Origin: DATKZB01 sp035528235
Lineage (GTDB): Bacteria; Planctomycetota; Phycisphaerae; FEN-1346
Assembly (NCBI GenBank): GCA_035528235.1
Contig: DATKZB010000289.1
Coordinates: 1-7,174 of the forward strand
Reading direction: 5' to 3'
DNA length: 7,174 nt
Shown: positions 5,058 through 7,174 of the stretch, in pieces
How the letters are laid out: the number at the start of each line of letters is the position of its first letter
Numbering within the stretch: position 1 is the first letter of the stretch
The notes under the pieces: model-generated
What the model saw: the letters and a program-made list of their open reading frames with translations, nothing else
The model's database searches: none
Told to the model about the DNA's origin: nothing
Program-made: the position numbers and the translations under genes

Positions 5058-5717
5058 CTAACTGACGCGTTGGCGGCCGCGTCCGGTGCGGATGTACAGC
5101 AGGAGTTGGTCTTTGAGGTTGTCGCGTGCCCTGGCCAGGAGGCTCTTGACGGCCATGGTGGTGCACCCGACGGCCAGGGCGATGTCGGCGTAACTCAGGC
5201 CCTCGTACTTACTCAGGATGACGGCCACCTGCTGTTTCTCGGGCAGGGCCCGGATGGCCTCCTGGACCTTTTCCTGGAGTTCCCGCTGGTGGAGGTCGGT
5301 GTCGGGCAGGCGGCTGTCGGGGTCGGGCATGGCGCGGGGCCCGTCGCCGAAATCTGTGATCTGGTCGATGGAGACGTCGTCGCGGCGGTTGGACCGCGAC
5401 CGCAAGGCGTTCAGACTGACGTTGGCGGTGATGCGGAACATCCAGGTCGAGAACTTGGCGGTGGGCTTGTAGGTCTTGCGGGCCCGGTAGATTCGCAGAA
5501 AGACTTCCTGGGCCAGGTCCTCGGCGTCGGCGGCGTCGCTGATGAAGCGATAGATGAGTCCGATGACGCGACTTTGGTTCCGCTCGACGAGTTCCTGGAA
5601 CGCCAACTCGTCGCCCTTCTGAAAGGTGAGCATGAGCCCGACGTCGTAGTCTGCCGCCGCACGACGTCGGCCTTCGTGCTCGAACGAACCGGCAACAGCC
5701 GCAATGGCCTTAGCCAT
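5058..5717 (-). CDS. ECF (RpoE-like) RNA polymerase sigma factor
   Basis: A 219-residue sigma70-family factor with only regions 2 and 4, as in ECF sigmas. Region 2 (about 24-112) includes DAEDLAQEVFLRIYRA, FSTWMFRITANVSLNALRSR and the aromatic -10 recognition stretch. A linker with DPDSRLPDTDL (132-142) follows. Region 4 (about 151-205) has IRALPEKQQVAVILSKYEGLSYADIALAVGCTTMAVKSLLARAR with its helix-turn-helix for -35 recognition. ATG 5717 is preceded by GGGG 5 nt upstream. The first 22 residues are not conserved-looking, so a later start is possible. It leads the cassette with the zinc anti-sigma factor and a third membrane protein. I could not see a clear ECF-type autoregulatory promoter (GGAAC-like -35) upstream. 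Confidence 0.95.
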   Translation of the reverse strand: MAKAIAAVAGSFEHEGRRRAAADYDVGLMLTFQKGDELAFQELVERNQSRVIGLIYRFISDAADAEDLAQEVFLRIYRARKTYKPTAKFSTWMFRITANVSLNALRSRSNRRDDVSIDQITDFGDGPRAMPDPDSRLPDTDLHQRELQEKVQEAIRALPEKQQVAVILSKYEGLSYADIALAVGCTTMAVKSLLARARDNLKDQLLLYIRTGRGRQRVS

Positions 5718-5817
5718 ATCAACCCCGTTTGGCCCATGGGAAAGAGACGCCGTACGTCACATGCCCCAATGGAGCAATGGGCGCCCCGTCCCTCGCTCAC
5801 ATACTACTTATTACGAA
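5718..5817 (-). other. Upstream region of the sigma factor gene
   Basis: About 100 nt between the sigma start and the hairpin at 5818-5854, with no ORF and no convincing promoter. On the minus strand there is a short direct repeat CCATTG-CT-CCATTG (5780-5767) and an AT-richer patch (about 5800-5813) that could hold a -10 element, but no matching -35 was found. Confidence 0.35.
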
Positions 5818-5854
5818 CCGGCCCGGGTTTTTCCAGGAAAAAATCCGGGGCCGG
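5818..5854 (-). terminator. Long imperfect hairpin after the isomerase gene
   Basis: Left arm 5818-5834 and right arm 5836-5854 are imperfect complements (CCGGCCC with GGGGCCGG, then TTTTTCC with GGAAAAAA), with a tight centre around 5835. It lies about 37 nt downstream of the isomerase stop on the minus strand. A smaller TCGCG/CGCGA pair (5861-5865 with 5877-5881) lies between. There is no external T-run; the T and A tracts are inside the stem. It could be a terminator, a transcript-stabilising structure or another small repeat. Confidence 0.4.
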
Positions 5855-5890
5855 CGCTTCTCGCGACGTAGGCGGCCGCGACCCCCATTC

Positions 5891-6724
5891 TCACAGTTTC
5901 GTGAGAAGATTCTCGACGAACCCTCTGGCGGCCGTCAGGTCGCCGATGCGGTCGCTTCCCGCCTCGCGCTCGACGACCAGCGCCCCCGTGAAACCGCCCT
6001 CCTCGAGGGCCTTCAGGACGGCGACGAAATCGACGTGTCCCTGGCCCAGCGGCACGTCCTCGCCCCACACCTCGCCCGGCTTGGCCGAGCGGGTGCCGTC
6101 CTTCATGTGGGCCATCGAGGTGCGCGGGCCGAGTGCCCGCGCGGCCGCCACGGGGTCGTCGGACCCGTACAGAATGAAGTTGGCCGGGTCGAAGTTCACG
6201 CTGACGAAGTCTCGCCCCAGTTCGTCGAGCGACCGGGCCAGGGACTCGCCCGACTCCTGCCCCGTCTCGAACCCCACCGTGGGGCCGCAGTCGTGGATGG
6301 CGTCGACGGCCGTCGCGAGGCGGTCCATGAAGCCGGCGTACCGCGGGTCGCCCGGCTCGGGGATGAACCCCACGTGGGTGGTGACGTGCGTCATGCCGAG
6401 GTCGGCCATGGCCTTGGCCCAGACGCGGCACCGCTCGAGGCGCACGGGGAAGTCGTCGGGCCTGATAAAGCCGCCCGTGTTGCGGATCGTCTCGATGGTC
6501 GTGTAGTCCTCGCCGTCGAACCCGATCATGCCGGCCGGCACCTGGAGGCCGGTCCGCTTGAGGGCCTCGCGGATACGGGCCATGCCCTCGGGCGTCAGGT
6601 CCTGGTCCCCGCGGAAGGTGAACTGGATGGCCGGGTAGCCCAGTTCGGTCACCTTCTCGATCGACTGGATTGTGTCGGGCAAGCCCAGAGACCACAGGGT
6701 GCTGCCGATAAGATGCTTCGCCAT
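5891..6724 (-). CDS. Sugar phosphate isomerase/epimerase-like TIM-barrel protein
   Basis: A 277-residue member of the xylose isomerase-like TIM-barrel superfamily (AP endonuclease 2 fold), predicted cytoplasmic. Candidate metal ligands fit the family's Glu-Asp-His-Glu set: E153 (GFETGQES), D179 (NFDPAN), H206 (MAHMKDGT) and E252 (VVEREAG). H117 in THVGF is a likely active-site residue. The segment EVWGEDVPLGQGHVDF (218-233) is typical of sugar-epimerase relatives and precedes the last barrel strands. No signal peptide or twin-arginine motif is seen. The start is secure: ATG 6724 has AAAGGAGG (6741-6734) 9 nt upstream. The substrate cannot be inferred, since no sugar kinase, transporter or dehydrogenase lies beside it. 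It is divergent from the small MerR-type gene, which is a candidate regulator by position only. Confidence 0.88.
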   Translation of the reverse strand: MAKHLIGSTLWSLGLPDTIQSIEKVTELGYPAIQFTFRGDQDLTPEGMARIREALKRTGLQVPAGMIGFDGEDYTTIETIRNTGGFIRPDDFPVRLERCRVWAKAMADLGMTHVTTHVGFIPEPGDPRYAGFMDRLATAVDAIHDCGPTVGFETGQESGESLARSLDELGRDFVSVNFDPANFILYGSDDPVAAARALGPRTSMAHMKDGTRSAKPGEVWGEDVPLGQGHVDFVAVLKALEEGGFTGALVVEREAGSDRIGDLTAARGFVENLLTKL

Positions 6725-6796
6725 AATCGGTTGCCTCCTTTGGCAGGCTGCGCCGCGCGGGGCGCGTTTACCTCAAGTTCCTCGCGTACCGGGTCC

Positions 6797-6820
6797 GATA
6801 TCCCCCTGCGAAGGGATACC
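6797..6820. promoter_or_regulatory. Inverted repeat in the isomerase/MerR divergent gap, possible operator
   Basis: GATATCCC (6797-6804) and GGGATACC (6813-6820) are complementary at 7 of 8 positions, separated by 8 nt. The right arm contains part of the AAGGG Shine-Dalgarno (6811-6815) of the MerR-type gene, 10 nt before its ATG. It could be a self-regulatory binding site, or an RNA hairpin that masks the ribosome site. No clear sigma70 promoter was found in 6725-6825 for either gene. Confidence 0.4.
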
Positions 6821-6825
6821 TTAGT

Positions 6826-7077
6826 ATGGCCGATGACGACCGTCAAGGACCCGTTCGGCTTTATCGCATCGGCGACCTGGCCGAGAGGGCCGGCGTCTCG
6901 CGCCAGGTCGTCAGCACGTACTGCATGTACGGCATCCTTGCGGAGACCGACCGGACGCCGGGTGGCCAGCGGCTGTTCGACGACTCGGCCGTCCGCCGCA
7001 TCCATCTCATCCAGGACCTGAACCGCCGGTACACCCTACGGGAGATCGGCGAGATCTTCATGCGCGACCGGGTTTAG
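6826..7077 (+). CDS. Small MerR-type helix-turn-helix DNA-binding protein
   Basis: An 83-residue protein that is essentially only a MerR DNA-binding domain. YRIGDLAERAGVSRQVVSTYC (13-33) is the helix-turn-helix, GILAETDRTPGGQRLFD (36-52) the wing, and SAVRRIHLIQDLNRRYTLREIGEIF (54-78) the following helices. Typical MerR regulators are longer, with a dimerisation coiled coil and a ligand domain; neither is present here, and no frameshift was seen that would restore them. Small MerR-type proteins such as BldC of Streptomyces work as a lone domain by cooperative binding, so this may be functional. Start ATG 6826 has AAGGG 10 nt upstream. It is divergent from the isomerase gene and possibly binds the inverted repeat at 6797-6820. 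Confidence 0.88.
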   Translation: MADDDRQGPVRLYRIGDLAERAGVSRQVVSTYCMYGILAETDRTPGGQRLFDDSAVRRIHLIQDLNRRYTLREIGEIFMRDRV

Positions 7078-7089
7078 GAAACCGACGAT

Positions 7090-7114
7090 CACGGCTCGCC
7101 CGGGGCGAGCCGTG
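7090..7114. terminator. Strong GC palindrome after the MerR-type gene
   Basis: CACGGCTCGCCC (7090-7101), one base, then its exact complement (7103-7114). It lies 12 nt after the MerR-type stop codon, where a terminator would be expected, and would fold as a stem of about 11 bp. There is no T-run after it, so it may act with Rho, as a 3'-end stabiliser, or simply be a repeat. Confidence 0.5.
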
Positions 7115-7141
7115 GCACGTGACCAAGCCTGACGCGTGTTC

Positions 7142-7169
7142 GTAGGGGCACGACATGTCGTGCCCCTAC
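7142..7169. repeat. Perfect 28-bp palindrome
   Basis: GTAGGGGCACGACA (7142-7155) followed directly by its exact complement (7156-7169). Allowing one bulged base (C7141), pairing extends outward through TGTT and AACA. From general familiarity, similar GTAGGGGCACG-type palindromes occur as dispersed repeats in several bacterial groups; I could not check this. The window ends 5 nt later, so its right-hand context is unseen. Confidence 0.75.
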
Positions 7170-7174
7170 AACAG

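Noticed and set aside
5013..6506. A 497-codon plus-strand open frame
   Set aside because: It runs antisense across the sigma factor and isomerase genes, both clearly real on the minus strand, and has no family resemblance. Long antisense frames are expected at this GC.
5729..7021. A 430-codon plus-strand open frame
   Set aside because: It is the antisense of the isomerase gene, continued out of frame through the MerR-type gene.

Overview
The window looks like a piece of a GC-rich bacterial chromosome, most likely from a planctomycete (Phycisphaerae-like). That is an inference from three things: the high GC with strong G/C bias at third codon positions, the protein flavour (the DMADVGSDNYEQEF-type DksA relative, and an ECF sigma followed by a zinc anti-sigma and a small membrane protein), and the repeat-filled intergenic gaps. 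No marker gene proves it. Most genes are ordinary housekeeping or regulatory genes; the unusual material is in the gaps.

Layout. 2-763 (+) is the 3' end of argS. 764-893 is a repeat element that fills the gap between the argS stop codon and the queE start codon almost exactly. 901-1530 (+) is queE, a radical-SAM enzyme of 7-deazaguanine (queuosine) synthesis. A near-consensus sigma70 promoter at 1569-1597 then starts a tight three-gene unit: a DksA/TraR zinc-finger protein (1649-2026), lspA (1993-2589, overlapping the previous gene by 34 nt) and ribD (2591-3718, GTG start with its own Shine-Dalgarno). A possible weak intrinsic terminator follows ribD.

3719-3912 is a convergent gap packed with short repeats: two oppositely oriented copies of a GC hairpin that also occurs between argS and queE, and a 77-bp element with 9-bp terminal inverted repeats that reaches into the stop codon of the next gene. 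On the minus strand, 5717 down to 3913 holds an envelope-signalling cassette: an ECF sigma factor, a one-TM zinc-binding anti-sigma factor, and a one-TM protein with an internally duplicated helical region. 5718-5890 is intergenic and contains a long imperfect hairpin.

5891-6724 (-) is a sugar phosphate isomerase/epimerase-like TIM-barrel protein. It is divergent from a very small MerR-type DNA-binding protein (6826-7077, +). The gap between them has an inverted repeat overlapping the MerR gene's Shine-Dalgarno. The last 97 bases hold two strong palindromes, one of them a perfect 28-bp one.

No gene-free stretch exceeds 300 bases. I found no tRNA, rRNA, CRISPR array, transposase or defence system. 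The best candidate for something not well described is the small structured repeat family, which shows compensatory arm changes around a conserved loop and abuts gene boundaries.
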